Of a stretch of 38,674 nt of DNA, positions 23,978-32,209 are shown piece by piece. The DNA lies in NCBI GenBank assembly GCA_034002405.1, contig JAVFAS010000032.1, forward strand, positions 1 to 38,674, in the 5' to 3' direction. The position numbers were made by a program, and so were the translations under genes. Origin of the DNA: SZUA-365 sp034002405 (GTDB lineage: Bacteria; Bacteroidota; Ignavibacteria; SZUA-365). Numbering within the stretch: position 1 is the first letter of the stretch; every line of letters starts with the position of its first letter. A model generated the notes under the pieces. The model was not told the DNA's origin. It saw only the letters and a list, made by a program, of their open reading frames with translations, and made no database searches.

Positions 23978-26605
23978 ATGACTGGATTTTCACAGCTTCG
24001 CTGGATGCAGGTGGTGACCGCGGGCGCGGTCATGGCGATCGTGATCGCCGTGATGCCCGGGACCCCGACGAGCTGGGATCACGTGTTTTCCACCATGGCA
24101 CAGAAGCAGCATGCGCGCATCCTGACGTACCAGGGTGCCGAAAAACATGTCCCGGCGATCGAATTTTATTACATGTCGCGGAAGTACGGCAATCCCGACA
24201 TCAACGTCGAGATGTTGCGCTACGAGGCGCAGTTGGAAGTGGAGTCGCGGCTGGGCAAGGGAATGGATAAAACCGCCCTGAGCAGTCAGTGGACATCGAT
24301 CGGTCCGGCCAATACCGCCGGCCGCGTCCGTGCGATCGCATTTCGACCCGACAACCCCAGCGTCGTCTACGCCGGTGGCGCGAGCGGCGGGGTGTTCAAA
24401 TCCGAGCAGGGTGGCACCGGCGGCAGCTGGCGACCGGTGATGGATTTCGCGGATGCGATTCCCGTCGGCGCGATCGCCGTCGATCCGAATAATCCGGATG
24501 TCGTGTATGCCGGCACGGGCGAACCGACGATGGAACTCGTGAAGTCCTACGGCGCGCCGTCCTACAGTGGCGTGGGCGTGATGAAATCCATCGACGCAGG
24601 GGAAACCTGGCGCCGCATGCCCTGGCCGACGAACAGCAGTGCCGTGCATACCATCATCATCGATCCGCGCAATTCGAACGTCGTGTTCGTCGCGGCGCGT
24701 GACGGCTTGTATCGCAGCCCGGATGGTGGTGAGTCCTGGACGAAAGTCCAGTCCGGCATCATCACCGATGTGGCGTTCCGCCCCGACAATCCCGACATCA
24801 TTTTCGCCGCGGTCGGCAATGACAATGGCACGAGCATCAACGGCATCTACCGCTCCACCAACGGTGGACAGCGCTTCTCCTTCAACAAGGTGGCGACGAA
24901 CTGGCCGCAGCCCGATTCGACGGGACGCGTGAAATTCGCCACCACACCCGCGAATCCGAATCTGCTGCTGGCTTTCGTGCTCCGCGGACGCAATGTCGCC
25001 AACGGCGACAGCGATTTTCTCGCGATGATGCGCACCACCAACAACGGCGACAACTGGGAACGTGTCACGAGCAACCTTCCTGCCGCCTACACGGCGGGAC
25101 AGGGTTTCTACAATCTCTGCGCCGCGATCTCTCCGGTGGACGCGAACATCGTGGTGACGGGTGGCTTCGAAGTCTACAAATCCACCACCGGCGGTGCGAG
25201 TTGGGCACGCGTCACCAATGGCAATTCCCCGGTACATGTCGACCAGCACGTGCTGGAATTCACCAAGGACGGAAAATACCTCTACCTCGGAAACGACGGC
25301 GGGGTGTACCGCAGCGTGAGCGCGGGTTCGTCCTGGACGCCACTCGGCGACAATCTCGAGACCATTCAGTTCTATACCCTCGCCTATGACCCGAACGACG
25401 CCGAACGTTTCTACGGTGGCGCGCAGGATCACGGCGTGTTCCAGACCTTCAATGTGAACGCGAAGAACTGGCGCCTGCGCCGCGGCGGCGACGGCGGCTA
25501 TGTGCTCGTCGATCCGTCCCGTTCAAATGTGCTGTATTCCCGCGTGATGGTCGAAGGCGGCGCGATCGCCGTGCCCGCACGCAGCGTGGACGGCGGCCAG
25601 ACCTGGACGCGCCTCGATCGGGGCTTTGGCTCGATCGAACCCGACCGCTTCAACTGGCTGACCCCGATGATCCTGTCCCCGAACGACAACACACGCATCT
25701 ACACCGCGACGCAGTTCGTCTACACCGCCAAACCCGCCGACAGCGGGAATCCGACCTGGCTGGCGCTGGGCGGCGATGTCACCGGACGCAGTTCCTACGC
25801 CTACTCGGTGGTCTCGACCATGGACATCTGCGAAGCGAATCCGACCTGGATGTACATCGGCTGCGGTGATGGAACGGTGCAGTACACGGATGTCATCAAC
25901 GGGGGCGACGTCGAGTGGTTCAACATCACGGCGGGACTTCCCAACCGCTGGGTCACTCGCGTGCGCGTCGACCGCCGCAATCCGGAAATCGCCTACGTCA
26001 CCTTCTCCGGCTACGGCACGGGCCATGTCTACAAGACCACGGATAAAGGCGCGAATTGGACAAACATCTCCGGTAATTTGCCTGACATTCCCGTCAACAG
26101 CATGACCATTTCGCGCACCGACCCCGACAACGTGCTCTACCTCGCCACCGATCTCGGCGTGTGGTACACGCGCGATGCCGGTCAGAGCTGGAACCGTTTC
26201 GGCGATGGTCTGCCGAATGTCGTGGTCTATGACATCGATATCGACAACCGCGGACGCCTGATCGCCGCCACGCACGGTCGCGGCATGTGGATCACCGATG
26301 CCGCGCTGAACGTGGACACCGCGCCGTCGGCCGCGACAAGCTTCGCGGTGCTGCGCAATTATCCGAATCCCTTCTCCGCCGCGACGGGCACGCGCCTGCG
26401 TTTCACGCTGGACGCGCCGGCATCGATCACGCTGCGCCTGTACGACGCCACCGGCCGACTGGTCCGCACCCTCGCGGAGGGACGCCATGACGCCGGCGAC
26501 CATACCATCGACGTCTCCGCCGCCTCGCTGCGCCACGGCGTGTATTTCTGCACGCTCGGCAATGGTCAAGAGACCGTCACGCAAAAGATGGTGGTGATGA
26601 AGTAG
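23978..26605 (+). CDS. Secreted BNR/sortilin-type beta-propeller protein with T9SS sorting tail
   Basis: An 875-residue exported protein. The start ATG 23978 precedes a signal-like helix (VVTAGAVMAIVIAVMPG). From about residue 100 there are at least nine BNR/Asp-box motifs of the form S/T-x-D/N-x-G-x-x-W (SIDAGETW, SPDGGESW, TTNNGDNW, STTGGASW, SVDGGQTW, TTDKGANW, TRDAGQSW among them), the pattern of VPS10/sortilin-like and glycoside-hydrolase-type propellers. The C-terminal 85 residues (LRNYPNPFSAATGTRLRF, LRLYDATGRLVRTL, HGVYFCTL, QKMVVMK) are a type A T9SS sorting domain, so the protein should cross the outer membrane and be surface-attached or released. No catalytic residues for a glycosidase can be assigned. 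The function is unknown beyond binding or scaffolding. Confidence 0.88.
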   Translation: MTGFSQLRWMQVVTAGAVMAIVIAVMPGTPTSWDHVFSTMAQKQHARILTYQGAEKHVPAIEFYYMSRKYGNPDINVEMLRYEAQLEVESRLGKGMDKTALSSQWTSIGPANTAGRVRAIAFRPDNPSVVYAGGASGGVFKSEQGGTGGSWRPVMDFADAIPVGAIAVDPNNPDVVYAGTGEPTMELVKSYGAPSYSGVGVMKSIDAGETWRRMPWPTNSSAVHTIIIDPRNSNVVFVAARDGLYRSPDGGESWTKVQSGIITDVAFRPDNPDIIFAAVGNDNGTSINGIYRSTNGGQRFSFNKVATNWPQPDSTGRVKFATTPANPNLLLAFVLRGRNVANGDSDFLAMMRTTNNGDNWERVTSNLPAAYTAGQGFYNLCAAISPVDANIVVTGGFEVYKSTTGGASWARVTNGNSPVHVDQHVLEFTKDGKYLYLGNDGGVYRSVSAGSSWTPLGDNLETIQFYTLAYDPNDAERFYGGAQDHGVFQTFNVNAKNWRLRRGGDGGYVLVDPSRSNVLYSRVMVEGGAIAVPARSVDGGQTWTRLDRGFGSIEPDRFNWLTPMILSPNDNTRIYTATQFVYTAKPADSGNPTWLALGGDVTGRSSYAYSVVSTMDICEANPTWMYIGCGDGTVQYTDVINGGDVEWFNITAGLPNRWVTRVRVDRRNPEIAYVTFSGYGTGHVYKTTDKGANWTNISGNLPDIPVNSMTISRTDPDNVLYLATDLGVWYTRDAGQSWNRFGDGLPNVVVYDIDIDNRGRLIAATHGRGMWITDAALNVDTAPSAATSFAVLRNYPNPFSAATGTRLRFTLDAPASITLRLYDATGRLVRTLAEGRHDAGDHTIDVSAASLRHGVYFCTLGNGQETVTQKMVVMK

Positions 26606-26637
26606 TCGATCGAAAACGGGAAGGTCCCCAAAATAAG

Positions 26638-26665
26638 ACAGGGCATCCGGAATCGGGTGCCCTGT
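26638..26665. terminator. Bidirectional intrinsic terminator
   Basis: A 12-bp stem (26638-26649 with 26654-26665, one G-T pair) closes a GAAT loop. On the plus strand it is followed by TTCGTTT, and on the minus strand by CTTATTTT. It lies between the convergent BNR-protein gene and rho, so it can end transcription from both sides. Confidence 0.85.
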
Positions 26666-26716
26666 TTCGTTTGCTGGTGAGAACGCGAACGTCCTCGAAC
26701 TCCGTGCGCTCCGTGC

Positions 26717-27877
26717 TTACAGCCGTCGCCGCCGTCGGCCGCCGCCGTTGCTTTGGAGACTGACAGAGGCGCGTTCGAGATTCATCGCGTCGATGGCCAT
26801 GAGCAGTTCGCGATTGCTGCGGAAGCGGCGGAGATATTCGATCAGTCCCTGCATGGCCTCGCGATTCCCCCCTTCGAGCAACGCGCGGCGCAGTTTGAAA
26901 TGCATGTCGGTATCCTCGCCGAGCAGGAGTTCCTCGCGCCGGGTCCCCGAGAGCTGGATATTGATGGCGGGGAAAATGCGCAGGTCGGCGAGTTCACGAT
27001 CGAGCACGATTTCGCTGTTGCCCGTTCCCTTGAATTCCTGGAAGATCAATTCGTCCATCTGCGACCCGGTGTCGACGAGAATCGTCGCGATGATGGTGAG
27101 GGACCCGCCATGTTCGATATTGCGCGAGGCGCCGAAAATCTTTTTCGGGATTTCGAGCGCACGGGCGTCGATACCACCGGACATGATGCGGCCGCTTCCC
27201 TTGGTGCCGGCGTTGAACGCGCGTCCGAGACGCGTAAGCGAGTCGAGGAGAATGACGATGTCCTTCCCCACCTCGGCCTGGCGCTTGGCATACTCGAGCG
27301 TGAGTCGTGCGATGCGCGCATGTGAATGGAAATCGCGGTCATTGCTTGACGCGAAGACCTTGCCGCGCACACTGCGTTCCATTTCGGTGACTTCTTCCGG
27401 ACGTTCGTCGACGAGCAGCACCAGCAGTTCGAGATCGCGGTGATTCCGGGTGATGGCTTCCGCGATTTTCTGCATGAGAATGGTCTTGCCCGACCGTGGC
27501 GGGGAGACAATCAGCGCACGCTGGCCGCGTCCGATGGGGGAGATCAGATCCACCACGCGCGTGGTGATATCCGACGTCTCGAGATTGATGCGCTGATCGG
27601 GCGCGATGGCCGTCTGACGCGTCAGCTCGGGGACACTCTTGTATTGATTGGGGGGCACGCCGTTAATGTCATGAAGGGTTCCCACCTGCCACTGGCCGTT
27701 CTTCTCGCGCGCCACGCCCGTGACAAGACAACCGTCGCGCAGCCCGATTTCATTCACCATGCTCGCCGGCACGTAAATGTCCTTGCTGTCGCGGTAAAAC
27801 TCCTTCGTGATCTTGCGGACGAACCCGTAGCCCTTCGGCTCGAGCTCGAACACCCCGCTGAATTCCATGGTCTTCAT
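26717..27877 (-). CDS. rho: Transcription termination factor Rho
   Basis: A 386-residue hexameric RNA helicase. The start is ATG at 27877 (MKTMEFSGVFELEPKGYGFV), preceded on the minus strand by GGGAAGA; ATG 27868 is a close alternative, and the open frame further upstream is not Rho-like. Parts in order are the RNA-binding cold-shock-type domain (residues about 5-75), the central region with Walker A SPPRSGKTIL (125-134), Walker B DIVILLDSLTRLGRAFN (about 206-222), the Q/R-loop region ASRNIEHGGSLTI, and a very basic end (GGGRRRRRL). It begins directly at the RNA-binding domain, so the N-terminal helical Rho_N domain found in E. coli Rho (about the first 47 residues) is missing. It is convergent with the BNR gene. 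Confidence 0.97.
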   Translation of the reverse strand: MKTMEFSGVFELEPKGYGFVRKITKEFYRDSKDIYVPASMVNEIGLRDGCLVTGVAREKNGQWQVGTLHDINGVPPNQYKSVPELTRQTAIAPDQRINLETSDITTRVVDLISPIGRGQRALIVSPPRSGKTILMQKIAEAITRNHRDLELLVLLVDERPEEVTEMERSVRGKVFASSNDRDFHSHARIARLTLEYAKRQAEVGKDIVILLDSLTRLGRAFNAGTKGSGRIMSGGIDARALEIPKKIFGASRNIEHGGSLTIIATILVDTGSQMDELIFQEFKGTGNSEIVLDRELADLRIFPAINIQLSGTRREELLLGEDTDMHFKLRRALLEGGNREAMQGLIEYLRRFRSNRELLMAIDAMNLERASVSLQSNGGGRRRRRL

Positions 27878-28068
27878 TCTTCCCAGAAATAATACGAAAC
27901 GGAATTGCCCCTTTGGGGGGCAATCGCAATATACCATAAAAAAAGGCGAGGAACCAGTTTTTTTGTCGTCCGAAAGAAAGAACATGACAGCGGCAGGGCC
28001 GGGCTCGTGCTCGCGTCCGTCCGCGCCACCGAGGCAGTGTTATCATCGCACATCGCGTGGGACGATTC

Positions 28069-28503
28069 TTACCCGGCGTTCTCGATCCGATAGCTGTGCG
28101 TCAGTGTCATCGCTTTTGTGAACATCGCCGTCACGCCGCAATACTTCGTCTCGGAAAGCTCGATCGCTCGCTCGACATCCTTCGCCTCGATACCCGTGCC
28201 ACGAAACACATATTCGACATGCATGCTTGAAAATACCTTCGGATGTTCCTCGGTCTCCTCCGCAGTGACTTCGACATCAAATCCTTCGAGCGCAACCCGT
28301 TTCTTCGCGAGGATGGACGCGACATCACTGCCCGTGCATCCCGCCAACGAGAGCAACAGCAGTTCCTTCGGACGAATGGCTGCATCCTTCCCGCCAAAAC
28401 CTTCCGGCCCGTCCATCATCACCCAGTGCTTCGAATCCGTCTGTCCCGCGAACGTAATCGCGTTTTTCCCCACCTGCGTCACGAATGCTTTTTTCGTCGC
28501 CAT
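28069..28503 (-). CDS. OsmC-family peroxidase-like protein
   Basis: A 144-residue cytoplasmic protein. ATG 28503 has a good Shine-Dalgarno (AAAGGAAAA) on the minus strand, better than the upstream alternative that would add nine residues. The two conserved cysteines of OsmC/YhfA proteins are present in LAGCTGSDVASIL and ETKYCGVTAMF, with the Glu/Arg-containing RPKELLLLSLAG between. OsmC/Ohr proteins reduce organic hydroperoxides with these cysteines; the YhfA-like branch, which this resembles (GPEGFGGKDAAIRPKELLL), has a less certain role. It lies 191 bases upstream of rho on the same strand; a short unassigned spacer separates them. Confidence 0.9.
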   Translation of the reverse strand: MATKKAFVTQVGKNAITFAGQTDSKHWVMMDGPEGFGGKDAAIRPKELLLLSLAGCTGSDVASILAKKRVALEGFDVEVTAEETEEHPKVFSSMHVEYVFRGTGIEAKDVERAIELSETKYCGVTAMFTKAMTLTHSYRIENAG

Positions 28504-28610
28504 GATTTTCCTTTCACAAATGAAAAACATAACCGTTCAAATACGATGCACCACCCCCCACCCAAGGTTCCGCCCCAGCGGACCACGGCGCCGAAGGCCC
28601 CAACGCAGCC

Positions 28611-28655
28611 GCGCGCAGCGCGGCCATCGCGGACGCGCGCAGCGCGGCCATTGCG
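28611..28655 (+). repeat. 24-bp GC-rich direct repeat with hairpin core
   Basis: GCGCGCAGCGCGGCCATCGC plus G at 28611-28631 recurs with one change at 28635-28655. Each copy contains CGCGCGCAGCGCG, which can fold on itself. It lies in the non-coding stretch 28504-29262, upstream of the candidate structured RNA. The bases 28531-28610 show nothing recognisable. Confidence 0.85.
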
Positions 28656-28668
28656 CCATAAACGTGGA

Positions 28669-28835
28669 CCGCCGCAAGGGGGGTCTGCTTGCGGCGGCTT
28701 GAGGTTCAAATCCTCAGGAGAAAAGCTGAAGAGGTAGCTACACCACTGGGGGAGCGGTGCAGAAGGGGATCGCGAGGTAAGTGCCCACCGAAGTGGACAT
28801 GCGATTCGAGTGTGAGCCCCCTGTGTCAACGCAGG
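28669..28835 (+). ncRNA. Candidate structured RNA of unknown class
   Basis: No gene fits here, but several strong helices follow one another on one strand: a perfect 10-bp stem with a nine-base loop (28669-28678 with 28688-28697); a 5-bp stem with loop TTCAAAT (28700-28716) that looks exactly like a tRNA T-arm; ATCGC/GCGAT (28769-28773, 28801-28805) enclosing CCAC-CGAA-GTGG (28785-28796); and CCTGTG-TCAA-CGCAGG (28820-28835). A GGGGG/CCCC long-range pairing is also possible. Acceptor and anticodon stems of a tRNA are absent, and tmRNA, RNase P, SRP and group II intron core motifs were not found. Downstream (28836-29163) the DNA is AT-richer, with a purine tract containing GGAGG and a possible 18-codon ORF at 28873-28929. 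It could be a degraded mobile-element remnant. Confidence 0.35.
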
Positions 28836-29163
28836 TAGGGTTAGATTTAGAGAGAGGAGGTTTCATCTTCATATGGAAAAAATAATCTCTTCATCCGAAA
28901 AAAACAACATCCAAATGATCCGCTCATGAACCGCATCGGCTGCGTTTTCTCAAACAGTGGAATATCAACAGGTTAGAGGAGAAAAACCACGCAAGAATTA
29001 TTCCGGTCCGGGGCATTGCCCTGTCAACCCGACCCGACGATGTGCAATCGATTGCATAGTTATTGTCGAGAACCTTTTGGAATCATTGATTTCGCTATGC
29101 AGGGCGCTGCATGGTGCGCGATCCCGATTTGAACGGAATGGGCGCTCTGCATTTCCCTGCATA

Positions 29164-29248
29164 ACGTATCTCCTCGCATCACGTATCTCCCCGCGTCGTG
29201 TATCTCCCCGCGTCGTGTATCTCCCTGCATCACGTATTTCCCCGCATG
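29164..29248 (+). repeat. 17-bp tandem array, five units
   Basis: Five consecutive 17-bp units at 29164, 29181, 29198, 29215 and 29232 fit the consensus rYGTATCTCCCCGCrTC, differing at one to four positions; a partial unit precedes them. The array ends 14 bases before the stop of the outer-membrane protein gene on the minus strand. Confidence 0.93.
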
Positions 29249-29262
29249 ATGCGACCGGAGGA

Positions 29263-29988
29263 TCAGAACGTTGTTCCGAAATTCAGCGCGATGTAAAAAC
29301 CGTTGGCGTTGGCGAGGGGACTTGGTTTTGCCTGCCCTGGATTGTCGGGATCCGGAACGATGACGCTGGAGACTCCGGACGGAACGGGAATCATCATGTA
29401 GCGGATGTCGAGTCCGAAAATCGACGAGCGATCGAAGCCGAAGCGCGCACCGGCGCCGACAAAGCCGCCGTATGTGTATTTGGACGTACCGCCGCCAAAG
29501 AAACTGGAGAAGACATCCCCGCTCACGGGAGTGACGTACAGCAGCACCGGACCCGCGCCGGCGCTGAGATACGGCCGGAAATTCTCGACGATGTCGTCCT
29601 TGAACAGCCGGTATTGCAGACCGAGAAAGAGCGGCACACGGAAGATGTAATGTGTCTTGTTCGGCGACACCTGTCCGAAATATGGATCGTAATAGTCGCG
29701 CTGATTGCCGTCCTTCGCCTCGCTCAAGCTCAGATCGGCGAAGACGGTCACGAGATCATCGAAGGTGTATCCGTAGAAGAATCCGAGACCGAAGCCGTCG
29801 GTCCCGATCATCAGATCTCCACCCCAACTGTGCGCGCGCGGTGCGAGATCATCTTCCGTCAGGATCGCATCATCATTGCTTTTGGGATCCGTGAAAATGA
29901 TCCGGCCGCCTTTTTCCTCCTGCGCCGAGACGAGCACGGGGAAGAGAAGCAGCAGCACGAGACCCGCTTGCAATGCACGAACCATCAT
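29263..29988 (-). CDS. Outer-membrane beta-barrel protein
   Basis: A 241-residue exported protein. The first of two adjacent ATGs at 29988 is chosen because AGGAG lies seven bases upstream. A signal peptide (LQAGLVLLLLFPVLVSAQEE) is followed by a barrel-like pattern of alternating strands: GGDLMIGTDGFGLGFFYGYT, VTVFADLSLSEAK, YIFRVPLFLGLQYRLF, FRPYLSAGAGPVLLYV, YGGFVGAGARFGF, and the C-terminal GFYIALNFGTTF ending in an aromatic residue. This is the small OMP_b-brl/OmpW-like architecture common in Bacteroidetes-type genomes. The C-terminus also carries a short Pro/Asn-rich loop (VPDPDNPGQAKPS). A specific transported substrate cannot be named. The gene stands alone, with its 3' end next to the 17-bp repeat array. 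Confidence 0.8.
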   Translation of the reverse strand: MMVRALQAGLVLLLLFPVLVSAQEEKGGRIIFTDPKSNDDAILTEDDLAPRAHSWGGDLMIGTDGFGLGFFYGYTFDDLVTVFADLSLSEAKDGNQRDYYDPYFGQVSPNKTHYIFRVPLFLGLQYRLFKDDIVENFRPYLSAGAGPVLLYVTPVSGDVFSSFFGGGTSKYTYGGFVGAGARFGFDRSSIFGLDIRYMMIPVPSGVSSVIVPDPDNPGQAKPSPLANANGFYIALNFGTTF

Positions 29989-30072
29989 TTCAACACTCCT
30001 GGACTTTCTCTCAAGATAGGACCATGCCCCGGAGCAGACAAGGCCGAATTCCATCACCTCGCTGATCCGGTG

Positions 30073-30104
30073 GCGCTATTGCCGCGGGGCGCTATTGCCG
30101 CGGG
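30073..30104 (+). repeat. 16-bp perfect tandem doublet
   Basis: GCGCTATTGCCGCGGG occurs twice head-to-tail (30073-30088, 30089-30104) in the 159-base spacer between the outer-membrane protein gene start and the cytochrome gene stop. Confidence 0.93.
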
Positions 30105-30147
30105 GATGGTCCCGCCATGACTGCGGGATCGCCATGATGGCGGTGCA

Positions 30148-32049
30148 TCAGGGAAGAATGCACAGCGCCGTGCCGCGGCGTTCCTTTCCAACAACAAGCA
30201 TGGCGAAATACATTCCCGGGCGAAGGCTCGTGATGTCGAGCGTCTGCGTGTGCCGTCCCGGCCCGGTCGCGACCGCGCGATGCATGATCGTCCGCCCGAG
30301 CAGATCAGTGAGCAGGATCCTGCCGTCGCGATGTTCCCGTGTGAGTTCGTACGCGACGGTCAGCACACCCGCCGAGGCCCGCGGCGGTTGCGGATAGAGT
30401 GCGAGGGATGCAATCGCGGGCATGGCGAGGGGATCAACGGCGGAGACCTCCGTGCTGACGCGATCGAGCGCAGCGATCACCTGCACGGGCGAGGCGGCGG
30501 CGTCGTGATAGCCGCGCAGGCGGCGGATCTCCGGCGTGTCATGCCGTGCGAGATTGGTGATGAATTCGGGCTTGATACTCTGATAGCACAATTCCATGCG
30601 CACGGTGTATGGACGTGGCGCCGCGGGATCGATGGCGATGCGGTAATGGACGCGATCGCTTCCCGCGAATGCCACGCCATCCACGACCTGATAATCCGTA
30701 TCCTCGCCCACACCGACAACCCCGATCGTGTCGCTGACCGCGGCGAGTCTGGCGAAGCCCCGGGGCGGGATGCGGTTGTCCTTGAGATAGCGCGCGGCAT
30801 GCAACAGGCGCTCGGTCGGATTGCCGTCGACGTCCCCCATCACGGCTTCCCACACCGGCACCTCTCCCGCCGCGGCGATTTCCTCGCGGTGCGGTTCGAA
30901 GGGTGCATCGACATCGGGCACGATGCCTTCCGCGCTCCACGCGCCGGATTCAAACACCACGGCATTCGCGGCGTCGCGCACGGTCACATGCAGCCAGGCG
31001 CGCCGGCTCGGATAGCCGGTCGGAAATTTGTGTCCGGTCAGATTTTGTACTTCGACGGAAAACTCGAGCGTCGCGCCGTGGTCGAGGGCGACGGGAGCGG
31101 TCAGCGCGACCGTGTTCCGCGTGAGCTGTGCCTGCGTGCGCGCGATGGTGCTGTCGAAATGCATATCCTCCGCGGTGGCACCGATTTCAAGCGCATGGGT
31201 TTTCATGATCTCGAGCATGAAGACATTGCCACCGGCGAAATGATGTTTGAACACCGGACGCCGCTGCGGCGCGGTTTGCGGCATGGTGGAAATGCGCATC
31301 GCTTCATCGAGCACCGGCATGTGGCAGCTCTGACAGCGGATGCCGAGGGCGGGATAGGCGCTCGCCTTCCATTCGAGATATGGCGTCTGCTCGGGGAACT
31401 CCCCGGCGATCTGTCCCTGACCGTCGAGAAAGGGCGTGAACAGCGTATGGCAGGTAGCGCAGTGCTCGGCTTGCTCGATATGCGCCGAATGCACGGGCTC
31501 GAAGCCGGAGATGTTCTTCATCGGCTGAATGAGCGGGTTCTGGTAAGGACCAAATGTGACGCGGGTGGAGGAAATGGCGTAACCGCCGGAGAAACTTTCC
31601 GCCGTGCCGAAATTGTCACCGGTGACCTGATGGCAGAGCGTGCAGCTCACCGCGTCCATCGCCAGCGCGTTGCCGCGGGCCTCGTCAAGGGAATACGACG
31701 GAGCGCCATTCGCGTGCGCCTCCTCGTGTCCCATCGGCGTGTGACAGTTCGTGCATTTGTCCTCGATCACGGCGCGCAGTTCCGGATGATCCATGACCTC
31801 GGCCGAGACGGCCGCCTGCCAGTAGGGATCACGCGCGGCGTTCGCCATCATCGTCGACCGCCAGTCCGTCGGCGGCGCCACATCCTCGCCACGGCTGCTG
31901 ATGTTCGCGCCATTCCCCATGGCATGACACATCTGGCAATTGCCGGCACCGCTGAACATGGTCGATCGGTCCATGGTGAGTGCGCGCTGGGCGTGCGCGG
32001 TGAAGGAAAGTAGACACGGCAGGAGGAGGACGGGCAGGATGCGGTGCAT
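30148..32049 (-). CDS. Multihaem cytochrome c with T9SS-like C-terminal sorting domain
   Basis: A 633-residue exported protein, started at ATG 32049 with GGAG five bases upstream. The signal peptide is LPVLLLPCLLSFTAHA. Five CxxCH haem-attachment motifs are seen: CQMCH (38-42), CTNCH (99-103), CTLCH (136-140), CATCH (197-201) and CQSCH (239-243), with extra His residues that could be distal ligands (HSAHIEQAEH, KHHFAGG). A beta-rich middle (from about 310) precedes a C-terminal 85-residue domain (LALYPQPPRASAGVLTVAYEL, ILLTDLLGRTIMHRAV, LRPGMYFAMLVV) that resembles type A T9SS tails, though the usual YPNP is YPQP. This suggests a cell-surface electron carrier. The redox partner is unknown. 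Confidence 0.85.
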   Translation of the reverse strand: MHRILPVLLLPCLLSFTAHAQRALTMDRSTMFSGAGNCQMCHAMGNGANISSRGEDVAPPTDWRSTMMANAARDPYWQAAVSAEVMDHPELRAVIEDKCTNCHTPMGHEEAHANGAPSYSLDEARGNALAMDAVSCTLCHQVTGDNFGTAESFSGGYAISSTRVTFGPYQNPLIQPMKNISGFEPVHSAHIEQAEHCATCHTLFTPFLDGQGQIAGEFPEQTPYLEWKASAYPALGIRCQSCHMPVLDEAMRISTMPQTAPQRRPVFKHHFAGGNVFMLEIMKTHALEIGATAEDMHFDSTIARTQAQLTRNTVALTAPVALDHGATLEFSVEVQNLTGHKFPTGYPSRRAWLHVTVRDAANAVVFESGAWSAEGIVPDVDAPFEPHREEIAAAGEVPVWEAVMGDVDGNPTERLLHAARYLKDNRIPPRGFARLAAVSDTIGVVGVGEDTDYQVVDGVAFAGSDRVHYRIAIDPAAPRPYTVRMELCYQSIKPEFITNLARHDTPEIRRLRGYHDAAASPVQVIAALDRVSTEVSAVDPLAMPAIASLALYPQPPRASAGVLTVAYELTREHRDGRILLTDLLGRTIMHRAVATGPGRHTQTLDITSLRPGMYFAMLVVGKERRGTALCILP

Positions 32050-32096
32050 GACGGCTCCGGTGCTTCGGGGGTTTTGGGGGTGGGACGCATGTATCG

Positions 32097-32116
32097 GATA
32101 TCCGAGTACGGATATC
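32097..32116. promoter_or_regulatory. Perfect inverted repeat in a divergent promoter region
   Basis: GATATCCG-AGTA-CGGATATC forms an 8+8 bp perfect dyad with a four-base spacer, 47 bases upstream of the cytochrome start and about 90 upstream of the BFD-like gene. The size and position suit a dimeric repressor or activator operator. A related sequence, TTATCCGGATATA, lies upstream of the hydrolase gene near 33463-33475. The regulator is unknown. Confidence 0.5.
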
Positions 32117-32209
32117 TAAAGAAAAATCGAGACAAAAATCATCCGGAATCGTGAACTCGGCGGGAAAAATTCACGTTATCGAATGATCCCCCACCACGGA
32201 CACGAAGTC

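Noticed and set aside
27878..27985. N-terminal 36-residue extension of Rho
   Set aside because: It is not similar to the Rho_N domain, is phenylalanine/cysteine-rich and unlike the rest, and a better start with a purine-rich upstream tract exists at 27877.
28669..28735. Possible tRNA (T-arm-like hairpin TGAGG-TTCAAAT-CCTCA with a long upstream stem)
   Set aside because: No matching acceptor stem, D-arm or anticodon arm could be placed on either side, and no CCA or discriminator context follows, so only the hairpin itself is reported.
28957..30120. 387-codon open frame on the plus strand
   Set aside because: It runs through the 17-bp satellite and lies antisense to the barrel-protein gene; its composition is not protein-like and no family motif is present.
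30250..32013. Plus-strand 587-codon frame opposite the cytochrome
   Set aside because: It is a GC-rich antisense shadow; the minus strand has a signal peptide, five CxxCH motifs and a sorting tail.
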